Assembly (NCBI GenBank): GCA_937952155.1
Contig: CALFYH010000085.1
Coordinates: forward strand, 1 to 11,271
From: an uncultured Saprospiraceae bacterium
GTDB taxonomy: Bacteria; Bacteroidota; Bacteroidia; Chitinophagales; Saprospiraceae
Direction of reading: 5' to 3'
DNA: 11,271 nucleotides
The translations under genes were made by a program, and so were the position numbers. This document shows, piece by piece, positions 1 to 7,079 of this stretch; position 1 is the first letter of the stretch; each line of letters starts with the position of its first letter. The notes beneath the pieces are model-generated. The model searched no databases. It was not told where the DNA came from and saw only the letters and a list, made by a program, of their open reading frames with translations.

Positions 1-207
1 AATAAGTAGTGTGTTTAGGATATGATTATTTGGTACAGGGTCAGCATAAGACACAATATCCTTGAGCGAAGTGGTGCTGCAATGGATGGTATTTCCTTCA
101 TCATGGGTCAACGGAAGGACATAAGCTTCTTTGGCCACTAAGAAAAAAAGAATTAGTCCTATTAAAAAATACCATTTGTTTTCTGTACTTACCTTGCTTA
201 AACTCAT
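1..207 (-). CDS. GT-C-like membrane glycosyltransferase, N-terminal part (runs off left edge)
   Basis: An open minus-strand frame starts with ATG at 205-207 and has no stop before the window edge, giving 69 residues. A short polar start is followed by one hydrophobic segment (about residues 12-25, WYFLIGLILFFLV) and then an extracytoplasmic-looking loop with LTHDEGNT (about 34-41) and PNNHILNTLL near the edge. An acidic HDE-type motif in the first loop after TM1, followed by a P-x-NNH-x-LN stretch, is typical of GT39/ArnT-like GT-C enzymes, which use polyprenyl-phosphate sugars as donors. That makes it a plausible acceptor-side partner of the GT2 enzyme encoded upstream on the same strand. 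A good TAnnTTTG promoter lies just upstream (265-296), so it may have its own transcript. The family call rests on only 69 residues; substrate unknown. Confidence 0.6.
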   Translation of the reverse strand, partial: MSLSKVSTENKWYFLIGLILFFLVAKEAYVLPLTHDEGNTIHCSTTSLKDIVSYADPVPNNHILNTLLI

Positions 208-264
208 TTGATCCTAATGAAAATTACTATTTTTGATTGGTAAAGGTAAGGAAAGTATTCAAAT

Positions 265-296
265 CAAAGGTATTTAAGATTCAAGCTATTTAGCAA
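265..296 (-). promoter_or_regulatory. Bacteroidota-type promoter for the left-edge membrane protein
   Basis: Read on the minus strand, TTG (296-294), a 21-bp spacer and TACCTTTG (272-265) match the Bacteroidota -33/-7 pattern TTG...TAnnTTTG. The predicted transcript would start near 258, leaving about 50 nt before the ATG at 207. The promoter lies over the 3' end of the preceding broken gene. It is called from motif match and spacing only. Confidence 0.45.
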
Positions 297-1569
297 GAAA
301 AAATATTTTCTTTACTTGGTAAATTACACTCTCGTATGTCCAATTATCGCCATCCCAAGGAGGCTGATAAGCATAAGTTAGCCCAAGGTTGTAATAGCAT
401 AAAATTACTAAAACAGCCAACATGACATAGGAATAGAACTTATTTTTTTCTATAAGTTGAAGCAATCCTGCTAAAGGTAAAACTAACAAGGTTTAAAGCT
501 CAACATAGCTTCTATGCCCGAATGCACCACCAAACCACCAAGCCCACCAACTAGCAAAAATGTAAGTTGCCAATGCAAAAATGATCAAATATGCTCTTTC
601 GTAGTTTTGGTTTGAATTTCTTCCTTTGAACAAAAAATATAGAGGCAACAATACAATAGGACTGTAAAGTATCCATCCATTCCAAGCGTCAAATAATACC
701 CTGAAAAGTTTTGGTTCTTTCCAAAATTTGAACGACTCGTCTCCATAGGAATAAATTATCCAATCACCCGAAATGTATTTCCAGTATAAAAATTGGGGTA
801 AAAATGTAATAAAAGCAGTAATAGCAGTAATCAGAAGCGGTATCAAGTGCTGTCTTATCCATTGCAGTTTTTCATTTTCGTCTTTGTACCATATATATAA
901 TGGCAAGATCAGAAGGATTATATTTGTTGGCCTGATCAAAATAATCAAACCCATCACAAAACCATATATCATCCATGTAGTCAATGGATTGTTGACTCTT
1001 TTGTTTTTGATAAAAATCGTGTCTGTCACATATAAAAATATGGAAATGATTCCAAAACTAAAGGCATGCGACATCGCTGGTTGAAAAAATGTATAATAAT
1101 ATAAGTTGGTACCCAGAAATATACTTATGATGGATATGATAACCCATTTTTTCTCATAATATCTTATGCCCAATTTGTATAGAAAAAACATGCCAAGCCA
1201 CAAATAAAATAGCCCTGCAAACGCCAGTCCACGGCCGTATATGGGACTTTTGCCGTCTTGATATTCTCCTCTTAATCCAGCCACTGCATGAGCAGCTAAG
1301 AAAAATGGCATCTCAAGGATTGCAACGCCGCAAGTATATTTGCTATAAATTTTTTGAGTATCCTTATAAGGTCTGATGTAATTGGTATCTCTTACAGCCT
1401 CTTTTACAAAATCACCATAGATGTATATAGATGGTAGATAGGTGTAATATCCTTCCATGTCCGACCAGATGAGATTTCCTGGGTGTTTTATGTTTTTATA
1501 AGAAATACTTAATGTAATAGCAATTGCAAATAGCAATGCAGCTTTTGGCCAAATATTATTTATCTTCAT
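286..1569 (-). pseudogene. Multi-pass GT-C-like membrane protein interrupted by an in-frame TAA
   Basis: The frame opens at ATG 1569-1567 and would encode about 427 residues to the TAG at 288-286, but a TAA at 495-493 interrupts it after codon 358. The 67 codons after ACC (492-490) stay in the same frame and look like the missing end: a hydrophobic stretch (LVLPLAGLLQL, then YVMLAVLVILCYY) and an aromatic tail containing PPWDGDNWTYE. Before the stop, the protein has about nine hydrophobic segments, an early SDMEGYY motif (36-42), FQPAMSHAFSF, LIRPTN and the block WWAWWFGGAFGHRSYVEL just before the TAA. Tryptophan-rich WW-x-GG-x-FG-x-RS blocks are common in Bacteroidota GT-C-like proteins, where a further one or two membrane helices normally follow. 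A single base change could create the stop. Probable job: moving a sugar from a lipid carrier across the membrane. Alternatives are a sequencing error or a tolerated truncation. Confidence 0.75.
493..1569 (-). CDS. Long N-terminal fragment of the GT-C-like membrane protein (358 aa)
   Basis: This is the part of the interrupted gene that would still be made if the TAA at 495-493 is real. It keeps the start ATG, the first-loop acidic motif SDMEGYY and most of the membrane segments. It ends immediately after the tryptophan-rich GHRSYVEL block, without the last membrane segments. Whether it folds or functions is unknown. A gene caller would report this as a complete ORF, and possibly a second one at 286-489 starting from TTG. 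I regard the two as one damaged gene. Confidence 0.6.
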   Translation of the reverse strand: MKINNIWPKAALLFAIAITLSISYKNIKHPGNLIWSDMEGYYTYLPSIYIYGDFVKEAVRDTNYIRPYKDTQKIYSKYTCGVAILEMPFFLAAHAVAGLRGEYQDGKSPIYGRGLAFAGLFYLWLGMFFLYKLGIRYYEKKWVIISIISIFLGTNLYYYTFFQPAMSHAFSFGIISIFLYVTDTIFIKNKRVNNPLTTWMIYGFVMGLIILIRPTNIILLILPLYIWYKDENEKLQWIRQHLIPLLITAITAFITFLPQFLYWKYISGDWIIYSYGDESFKFWKEPKLFRVLFDAWNGWILYSPIVLLPLYFLFKGRNSNQNYERAYLIIFALATYIFASWWAWWFGGAFGHRSYVEL

Positions 1570-1620
1570 AAGATTTTTAAATATCAGCCAAAAATATTAA
1601 AAAGATTGGAATTAGAACCG

Positions 1621-1664
1621 ATATTTTACCAATATTTTACCAATATTTTACCAATATTTTTACA
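1621..1664. repeat. 11-bp tandem repeat, unit ATATTTTACCA, three exact copies plus a degraded fourth
   Basis: Positions 1621-1631, 1632-1642 and 1643-1653 are identical 11-mers (ATATTTTACCA). A fourth degraded copy, ATATTTTTACA, fills 1654-1664. The array overlaps the last codons and the stop (1639-1637) of the GT2 gene on the minus strand and runs into the short gap before the next gene. Because 11 is not a multiple of 3, gain or loss of a unit would shift the frame and change the protein's last residues. Confidence 0.9.
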
Positions 1665-2347
1665 AAGTTAAATGCTTCTTTTAGCAAAACAGTAGAGTTG
1701 AATTTTGTGAAATCAATATCTTCCCGTAGTTTGACAGCCACGGGCGTAATGGGAATTGACCTTTTATTGACAGCAAGTAGCAATTCTAAATCTATCAAAA
1801 ATCGATCAGTCTCACATTGTAGAAGGATTTCTTTGACTTCATCATCAAAGGCTTTTAGACCACATTGTGTGTCGTTTACGGGCAGCGACAATATAGTTTT
1901 ATTAAGTACCCGCAATCCTTTGGAAAGCAATGTTCGCCAATTGGAAACATCCGAATAGTATTCTTTTTCACGGTAACCTGTGATGATTCCTGCTTGTTTA
2001 TTACTGGTTAGCCATATATCTTTCATACTATCTATACTATATGGAAAGTCAATATCAGTAAACATAATACTAGATGTAGGACAATTTGCTGCTCCGAATT
2101 TTAATGCGCCGCCTTTACCATGGTTTTTTGGATAACTTAAGTAATTAAATTCTTTTCCTATCTTTTCTTGTAAAAAACTGACGCCGGCAGAGATATCATT
2201 ACTACTTCCATCATTAATCAAAATTACGGGAAGCTTGGTATCTATGGCTTTACAAAAATTGGTGTAGCCTTCCAAAAAAGCATGTTCCCAACCATTGGAT
2301 GGATTATATGCTGGTACTAGTAATGTACATTCTTTTTGTCGAGCCAT
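1637..2347 (-). CDS. GT2 glycosyltransferase, polyprenyl-phosphate sugar synthase type (soluble)
   Basis: A 236-residue GT-A-fold enzyme of family GT2. Visible motifs, counted from the chosen start, are LVPAYN (10-15), INDGSSN (44-50, nucleotide binding), NHGKGGAL (75-82), the metal-binding DID (98-100), VNDTQCGLKAF (158-167) and RFLIDLELLL (182-191). The GKGGA, DTQCG-K-F and R-F-x-D-x-E set matches dolichyl/polyprenyl-phosphate mannose and glucose synthases (DPM1/Alg5-like), which move a sugar from a nucleotide onto a lipid phosphate at the inner face of the membrane. It lacks C-terminal membrane segments. The frame is open back to 2428, but I start at the ATG at 2347: the GT2 fold begins at once there, and a TACCTTTG promoter element (2371-2364) lies between the two starts. 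The two genes downstream on this strand are GT-C-like and could use its lipid-linked product. Its 3' end is formed by an 11-bp tandem repeat. Confidence 0.85.
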   Translation of the reverse strand: MARQKECTLLVPAYNPSNGWEHAFLEGYTNFCKAIDTKLPVILINDGSSNDISAGVSFLQEKIGKEFNYLSYPKNHGKGGALKFGAANCPTSSIMFTDIDFPYSIDSMKDIWLTSNKQAGIITGYREKEYYSDVSNWRTLLSKGLRVLNKTILSLPVNDTQCGLKAFDDEVKEILLQCETDRFLIDLELLLAVNKRSIPITPVAVKLREDIDFTKFNSTVLLKEAFNFVKILVKYW

Positions 2348-2363
2348 GCTAGAAATTGGTGGG

Positions 2364-2371
2364 CAAAGGTA
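2364..2371 (-). promoter_or_regulatory. -7 promoter element (TACCTTTG) for the GT2 gene
   Basis: The minus strand reads TACCTTTG, an exact match to TAnnTTTG, 16 bp upstream of the ATG at 2347. No clear TTG box is seen at the usual distance upstream. The leader would be very short. This element is one reason for rejecting the longer start at 2428. Confidence 0.4.
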
Positions 2372-2428
2372 CAAATTATTGTTATAACACGAAAAGTGAC
2401 AACCAGATTGCGAATTATTAACGCACAA

Positions 2429-2460
2429 TTGTAGATAACATCACTTTTCTATTACTTTTG
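2429..2460 (+). promoter_or_regulatory. Bacteroidota-type promoter for the dipeptide epimerase
   Basis: TTG (2429-2431), a 21-bp spacer and TACTTTTG (2453-2460) fit the Bacteroidota consensus. Transcription would start near 2466, about 20 nt before the ATG at 2487. It diverges from the GT2 promoter; the whole divergent region between the two start codons is only 139 bp. Confidence 0.55.
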
Positions 2461-2486
2461 TAAGCAATTCTAATACAATACAAGAG

Positions 2487-3605
2487 ATGAAACCAAGCAA
2501 AATTCATAAAATTGAGATTATCCCTACACAGATCAAGCTGCACGAACCATTTGTAATCTCGAAAGGAGCACTCACTCATGCACGCAATACAGTTGTGAAG
2601 ATTTATAATTCGGATGGCACTTATGGAGTAGGAGAGTGTTGTCCATACCGATCTATCCACGGCGAGACCCAAACGGGAACTGTGGCATTTGCCAAGGATT
2701 TGGCTGCGGCGCTGATCGGAGCGGATCCACGAGAGATTCACAAACATATTGCTCTGATGGATCGAATGATAGTCGGAAATGCCTCGGTAAAATGTGCTTT
2801 TGATATGGCATTGTATGATTTGGTGTCAAAAATGGATAATTTACCTTTGTATGCTTTTTTGCAAGGTGATCGGGACAAAAAAATCTATACTGATAATACG
2901 GTGAGCTTACTAGCCAAAGACAAAATGGCAGAAAAAGCCATCAAATTTAAGGAAATGGGTTTTCCAGTACTGAAGGTGAAACTCGGTGATCGCGGATACT
3001 CAAATGATGTGGCCCGTATGGTGGCTATCAGAGAGGCTGTAGGAGATGAATTGCCGCTGCGTGTGGATGCCAATCAAGGATGGAATTATCTGGATGCTAA
3101 AAGGGCACTCGAAGGCATGAAAGACCTCAATATAGAACACTGTGAAGAGCCTGTTTTAGCTGGTAATACAGTAGATCAGGCACGGCTTACAGCAGGAAGC
3201 CCTATTCCGATCATGGCAGACGAATCTGTCTTTAATCACAAAGATGCGTATAAGGTGCTAAGTCAACATGCCGCCCACTTGATCAATATAAAACTAGGCA
3301 AATCTGGTGGAATCTGCAATTCGATGAAGGTGGCAGCAATTGCGCAAGCAGCTGGTGTGTATTGCCAGACCGGTTCGTTTTCGGAGTCAAGGCTTGGTAT
3401 CACGGCATTAGTCCATTTTGATATGGCTTGGGATCACATCATTTATCATGACCTAGATAGTCCGCTGATGCTGTCAGAAGATCCAGTCATTGGCGGTATG
3501 ACCTACCACAAGGATTGGGAAGTAACTGTTGATGATACACCAGGTCATGGTGCAGATTTTGATCCGGATTTTTTGAAAAGATTTGAAATTTTGGAAGTGA
3601 AGTAA
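2487..3605 (+). CDS. Dipeptide epimerase (enolase superfamily, MLE subgroup)
   Basis: 372 residues, the usual family length. It has an N-terminal capping domain (about 1-120) and a (beta/alpha)7-beta barrel. Catalytic features are all present: KVK at 163-165 (K165 the base on strand 2), metal ligands D194 (RVDAN), E220 (HCEEP) and D245 (MADES), and K269 (NIKLGKSGG) as the second base on strand 6. The strand-8 region GSFSESRLG is followed by DLD at 322-324; this D-x-D binds the substrate's free amino group in dipeptide epimerases and separates them from muconate and succinylbenzoate enzymes of the same subgroup. The enzyme inverts the alpha carbon of the second residue of a dipeptide, as in L-Ala-D/L-Glu epimerase. 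Specificity within the family varies and cannot be read here. A peptide-ligase-like gene set follows after a 243-bp gap, so they may share a pathway but perhaps not one transcript. Confidence 0.92.
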   Translation: MKPSKIHKIEIIPTQIKLHEPFVISKGALTHARNTVVKIYNSDGTYGVGECCPYRSIHGETQTGTVAFAKDLAAALIGADPREIHKHIALMDRMIVGNASVKCAFDMALYDLVSKMDNLPLYAFLQGDRDKKIYTDNTVSLLAKDKMAEKAIKFKEMGFPVLKVKLGDRGYSNDVARMVAIREAVGDELPLRVDANQGWNYLDAKRALEGMKDLNIEHCEEPVLAGNTVDQARLTAGSPIPIMADESVFNHKDAYKVLSQHAAHLINIKLGKSGGICNSMKVAAIAQAAGVYCQTGSFSESRLGITALVHFDMAWDHIIYHDLDSPLMLSEDPVIGGMTYHKDWEVTVDDTPGHGADFDPDFLKRFEILEVK

Positions 3606-3765
3606 GGCGGAGAATAATATTTCCACTTGTCAATGTACATCATTTTTAGTACTCAATAAAAAAAAGAAATCATAGATCATTACCAAATAATATTTGTCAC
3701 TTTTGCAAAATATCTATATGTTAGATTACTCAAGAAGAAATATTTTTAATTTTATTATAAAATTG

Positions 3766-3796
3766 TTGGATTATCCGATCCAATGTTGAATATTTG
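3766..3796 (+). promoter_or_regulatory. Probable promoter of the ATP-grasp/amidotransferase operon, with an internal inverted repeat
   Basis: TTG (3766-3768), 20 bp and AATATTTG (3789-3796; seven of eight to TAnnTTTG) lie about 50 bp before the ATG at 3849. An inverted repeat, TTGGAT-N6-ATCCAA (3766-3783), occupies the -33 box and most of the spacer, a place where a repressor could bind. A weaker alternative -7 (CACTTTTG, 3698-3705) lacks a -33 partner. The leader before the ATG is A-rich and has no Shine-Dalgarno sequence. Confidence 0.4.
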
Positions 3797-3848
3797 CAAG
3801 CAATCTTAACAAATTCAAAATTAAAAACAAAAATAAATTCAGAGCAGG

Positions 3849-4820
3849 ATGAAGAAGATAGGTATCTTATTTGGTAAAGAAAACACTTTCCCACAGGCTT
3901 TTGTAGAGCGCGTGAATTCCAAGAAAGTGAAAGGTATTGTAGCAGAAGCAGTTCAAATAGATGTGGTAGAGCAGGCGGATCCATCACAATATGATGTCAT
4001 TATCGACAGAATATCACAAGATGTACCGTTTTATAGAGCATTCTTGAAAAATGCAGCATTGATGGGTACTGCCGTAGTCAATAATCCGTTTTGGTGGAGT
4101 GCAGATGAGAAGTTTTTTAATAATTGTCTTTCTAAAACTTTGGGTGTGCCCGTGCCAAATACAGTTTTATTGCCTTCTTATGAGCGCCCTGATGATACTT
4201 CAGAACAATCATTTCGCAACCTAAAATATCCGACCGATTGGGAAAGAATCTTTGATTATATCAAATTTCCAGCATATATGAAACCACATTCAGGTGGTGG
4301 ATGGAAGAGTGTGTATAAGGTGACTAGTCCAGAAGATCTTTGGACAAAACATGCAGAAACTGGCCAATTGGTTATGCTTCTTCAAGAGGAAATCGTATTT
4401 GATCATTATTTCCGTTGCTATTATTTAGCAGGTGATAGAGTGCATATCATGCCTTATGAGCCACGCAATCCGCATCATCTTAGATATGTAGTAGATAATC
4501 CGACAAAAGACAAAAAATTGTTGGCTACTGTTGAACAATATACCAAGACACTTTGTCGAGGTTTGGGTTATGATTTCAATACAGTAGAGTTTGCAGTCAG
4601 AGATGGAATTCCTATAGCTATTGACTTTTGTAATCCTGCGCCTGATGCAGATATCAATTCTGTTGGGCAGGCAAATTTTGACTGGATCGTAGAGAATGCA
4701 GCGAATATGGCCATAGAAAAAGCACAAAATCATAAAGCAAATCAGATGAATTTGACTTGGGGATCATTTATTAGTGATATATTTGCACCCGCAAAAAAGC
4801 CTGTAAGTAAAAAGGCGTAA
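3849..4820 (+). CDS. ATP-grasp ligase (RimK/Ddl-like carboxylate-amine ligase)
   Basis: 323 residues. A Rossmann-like pre-ATP-grasp region begins with MKKIGILFG (1-9) and includes YDVIIDR (48-54). The ATP-grasp core follows: K145 in YMKPHSGGGWKS with a glycine loop at 149-151, the adenine-binding hinge LLQEEIV (177-183), R189, and the Mg-binding set E247 (NTVEFAV), D259 and N262 (IDFCNP). Proteins of this type activate a carboxylate as an acyl phosphate and join it to an amine, making peptides or amides. Its substrate is not recognisable; it is neither a typical D-Ala-D-Ala ligase nor a typical RimK. The C-terminus ends in a lysine-rich tail (PAKKPVSKKA). The amidotransferase gene begins 33 bp downstream, as expected for one transcript. 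An acid and amine supplied by, or passed to, the dipeptide epimerase is a reasonable inference. Confidence 0.8.
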   Translation: MKKIGILFGKENTFPQAFVERVNSKKVKGIVAEAVQIDVVEQADPSQYDVIIDRISQDVPFYRAFLKNAALMGTAVVNNPFWWSADEKFFNNCLSKTLGVPVPNTVLLPSYERPDDTSEQSFRNLKYPTDWERIFDYIKFPAYMKPHSGGGWKSVYKVTSPEDLWTKHAETGQLVMLLQEEIVFDHYFRCYYLAGDRVHIMPYEPRNPHHLRYVVDNPTKDKKLLATVEQYTKTLCRGLGYDFNTVEFAVRDGIPIAIDFCNPAPDADINSVGQANFDWIVENAANMAIEKAQNHKANQMNLTWGSFISDIFAPAKKPVSKKA

Positions 4821-4853
4821 ATTTTATCGTCATTTGATAGGACAATTATAGTC

Positions 4854-5678
4854 ATGGAGGATAGATTAAGATTGGCAATACTTGATATGAATGCGGGCAG
4901 GCCCAATCAAGGAATGCGTTGTATTCGAGACATTGCAGCTATGTACAGCAGTGCTTTTGACATTGATGAATTTGATGTTAGAAGCAAAAATGAGTTGCCA
5001 GATTTGAGTTATGACGTATATATCTCCAGTGGCGGGCCAGGCAATCCACTCGAAGGTGATGGGATATGGGATAAAGCATGGTACAATCTGATCGGTGACA
5101 TCTGGGAGCATAATCTTTCAAACCAGTTTGGTAAAAAATACATGTTTTTTATCTGCCATTCATTTCAGATGGCTTGTAATTTCTTTGAACTGGGCACATT
5201 GGCACCACGAAAATCTACCTCATTTGGTATCATGCCTGTACATTTGACTAAGTTTGGTGAGAATGATCCCATTTTCGGTAGTCTGCCTGATCCGATGTAT
5301 GCTGTAGATAGCCGCGATTTCCAATTGATACAACCAGACTTGGATGTTTTCCGTATGCATGGTGCCAAGATACTGGCTCTTGAAAAAATAAGGTCGCATG
5401 TCGAATACGAACGAGCCATCATGGCGGTCAGATTCTCAGACGAATTTATTGGTACCCAATTTCATCCTGAAGCGGACCCAATCGGTATGAAAATCCATTT
5501 TGAGAAGCCTGAAATCAGAGAAACCGTGATCAAAAACTTTGGTCAAGCCAAATATGATACCATGATGGATCACATCGATGACCCAGATAAGATAGAGTTG
5601 ACGCACAATACCATCTTGCCTTTATTTATCGAAAATGCCATGGATACGATTTTTGAGCAAAATGCAGTTTTGGTATGA
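4854..5678 (+). CDS. Class I glutamine amidotransferase-like protein
   Basis: 274 residues. The triad of a class I GATase is visible: oxyanion-loop SGGPGNP (59-65), the nucleophile C101 in the elbow FICHSFQMA (99-107), and H204/E206 in GTQFHPEADP (200-209). The elbow is unusual; the common form is G-x-C-x-G-H-Q, whereas here the glycines are replaced (F99, S103) although Q105 is kept. About 65 residues follow the HPE motif, longer than a minimal GATase domain. Such domains release ammonia from glutamine for a partner ligase, or act as gamma-glutamyl hydrolases. Sitting between two ATP-grasp-type proteins, an ammonia-supplying role is the simplest reading, as in carbamoyl-phosphate synthetase where GATase I and ATP-grasp cooperate. 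Its stop overlaps the next start in the tetranucleotide ATGA (5675-5678), implying translational coupling. Confidence 0.82.
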   Translation: MEDRLRLAILDMNAGRPNQGMRCIRDIAAMYSSAFDIDEFDVRSKNELPDLSYDVYISSGGPGNPLEGDGIWDKAWYNLIGDIWEHNLSNQFGKKYMFFICHSFQMACNFFELGTLAPRKSTSFGIMPVHLTKFGENDPIFGSLPDPMYAVDSRDFQLIQPDLDVFRMHGAKILALEKIRSHVEYERAIMAVRFSDEFIGTQFHPEADPIGMKIHFEKPEIRETVIKNFGQAKYDTMMDHIDDPDKIELTHNTILPLFIENAMDTIFEQNAVLV

Positions 5679-6880
5679 TTCCACATATTAGGGAAGACTT
5701 CAATAAGAAGTTTACAGAAGAAAAGTATCAAGCCTTCAAAACAGGCTTGGCAGCAATGTATAATCTGAAACCAAATTTCAGAGAAGCAGAGACGCCATTT
5801 TTCATACCTGCTATCTTGAAGGAACGTTTGCTCGAGGCATGTGCGCAGATAAGCGAAGTTGTGGTAAGACCAGACATCAAGGAGTTTACCCAAGGTGCGC
5901 TCTATAATGACAGCTTGATCGTACCCAATGAAGATGAGCATACCACATTTTTGCAAATGGATTTTGGTGTTTGCCTTGATGAAAATGGCGACCCATTTCC
6001 ACAATTGATTGAAATACAAGGTTTTCCATCTGTTTATTTTTTTCAATACATGGTGAGCCGAGCTTATCACCTTTATTATGATTTGCCAGATAGTCTTACC
6101 AGCTTTTTCAATGGATTTACTAGAGAAAGCTATAAAAAGGTACTTTACGATACGATAGTAGGAGATTCTGATCCCAAGCATGTGGTATTGTTGGAGATCG
6201 AGCCAGAGTTGCAAAATACCTACATTGACATGTTGAGTACATCTGTAGAGCTTGGGATACCTGTAGTGTGTGTGACAGAAGTGATCAAAGAAGGTAGGCA
6301 ATTATTTTATACCAACAAATCTGGCGAAAAAATCAGAATAGAAAAAATATACAATCGCGTCATTTTTGATGAATTGTATCAAAGGCCGGACTTGAAGTTG
6401 AATTTCAAATTTACAGATGATCTAGATGTAGAATGGATAGGCCATCCGAATTGGTTTTATAGGATTAGCAAATATATAATGCCTTATCTTGTAAATAAAT
6501 ATGTACCAGAAACCTACTTTTTACATGAATTGAAAGAGATACCAACCGACCTAGAAAATTATGTACTGAAGCCACTGTTTTCATTTGCTGGAACAGGAGT
6601 CATCATAGATGTGACGCGTGAAGATATCGACCAAATCCAAGATAAATCTAACTATATCCTCCAGCGCAAGGTCACTTATGAACCAGTGCTCAAATCACCC
6701 AATGATCCTGTAAAGGTAGAAATCCGTATGCTCATGCTGTGGCCAAAAGAAGTCGAAAAGCCATTTATCGTCAATAATCTCGTGCGACTTTCTAAGGGGA
6801 AAATGATCGGTGTCAAATACAATAAAGACAAAGATTGGGTAGGAGGTAGTGTGGGATTTTTTGAAGAAACTCAGGATTAA
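5675..6880 (+). CDS. Putative circularly permuted ATP-grasp ligase (glutathionylspermidine-synthase-like)
   Basis: 401 residues, no signal peptide. The order of motifs suggests a permuted ATP-grasp. The acidic metal-site segment comes early: QMDFGVCLDENG (94-105) then PQLIEIQGFPS (109-119), where D96, E113 and Q115 resemble the R-x-D...E-x-N signature of glutathionylspermidine-synthase-like enzymes. The nucleotide-binding segment comes late: YVLKPLFSFAGTGV (296-309) with K299 and a small-residue loop, the hinge YILQRKV (327-333), VEIRMLM (348-354, E349/R351) and VNNLVRLS (366-373). No domain is certain without a profile search; it may be annotated as hypothetical. Start overlap with the GATase (ATGA) indicates an obligate partner, so I infer a second ligation step or a ligase fed with ammonia by the GATase. 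The operon probably ends here; a weak hairpin lies downstream. Confidence 0.6.
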   Translation: MIPHIREDFNKKFTEEKYQAFKTGLAAMYNLKPNFREAETPFFIPAILKERLLEACAQISEVVVRPDIKEFTQGALYNDSLIVPNEDEHTTFLQMDFGVCLDENGDPFPQLIEIQGFPSVYFFQYMVSRAYHLYYDLPDSLTSFFNGFTRESYKKVLYDTIVGDSDPKHVVLLEIEPELQNTYIDMLSTSVELGIPVVCVTEVIKEGRQLFYTNKSGEKIRIEKIYNRVIFDELYQRPDLKLNFKFTDDLDVEWIGHPNWFYRISKYIMPYLVNKYVPETYFLHELKEIPTDLENYVLKPLFSFAGTGVIIDVTREDIDQIQDKSNYILQRKVTYEPVLKSPNDPVKVEIRMLMLWPKEVEKPFIVNNLVRLSKGKMIGVKYNKDKDWVGGSVGFFEETQD

Positions 6881-6926
6881 AGGCTAACGCATACATTTTA
6901 TGAAAAGTAACTGCTGACGCTAATAA

Positions 6927-6956
6927 ATACTAGGCTTCGAAATTAGTATCAGTTTT
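6927..6956 (+). terminator. Weak hairpin after the peptide-ligase operon
   Basis: ATACTAG (6927-6933) pairs with TTAGTAT (6943-6949; one G-U pair) around a 9-nt loop centred on TTCGAA, followed by CAGTTTTAG. The stem is short and the T run only four long, so termination is uncertain. It is the best candidate in the 199-bp gap 6881-7079. Confidence 0.25.
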
Positions 6957-7022
6957 AGGTATTTTGTGTCAATTGCAGAATAGATAAAAGTGATAAGAAA
7001 GTTAAAAAAGAGGAAGTTGGGA

Positions 7023-7030
7023 TATATTTG
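7023..7030 (+). promoter_or_regulatory. -7 promoter element (TATATTTG) before the small ORF
   Basis: TATATTTG is an exact TAnnTTTG match 49 bp upstream of the ATG at 7080. No clear TTG box is found 19-21 bp further upstream. In AT-rich DNA this could be a chance match. Confidence 0.3.
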
Positions 7031-7079
7031 TGTCGCATATAGACAAGTTAGCTTCAAGCTGAAAAAATTAAACGAATAA

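Noticed and set aside
2348..2428. Longer N-terminus for the GT2 gene (extra 27 residues, start at 2428)
   Set aside because: The added residues are cysteine/asparagine-rich and not GT2-like, and a perfect -7 element lies between the two starts.
2418..2747. 109-codon minus-strand ORF over the epimerase start
   Set aside because: Opposite a confident enzyme gene and the divergent promoter; no recognisable protein features.
5570..6301. 243-codon minus-strand ORF
   Set aside because: It lies wholly opposite the intact GATase and ATP-grasp-like genes and its composition (many Cys, Trp, Ile runs) is that of an antisense shadow.
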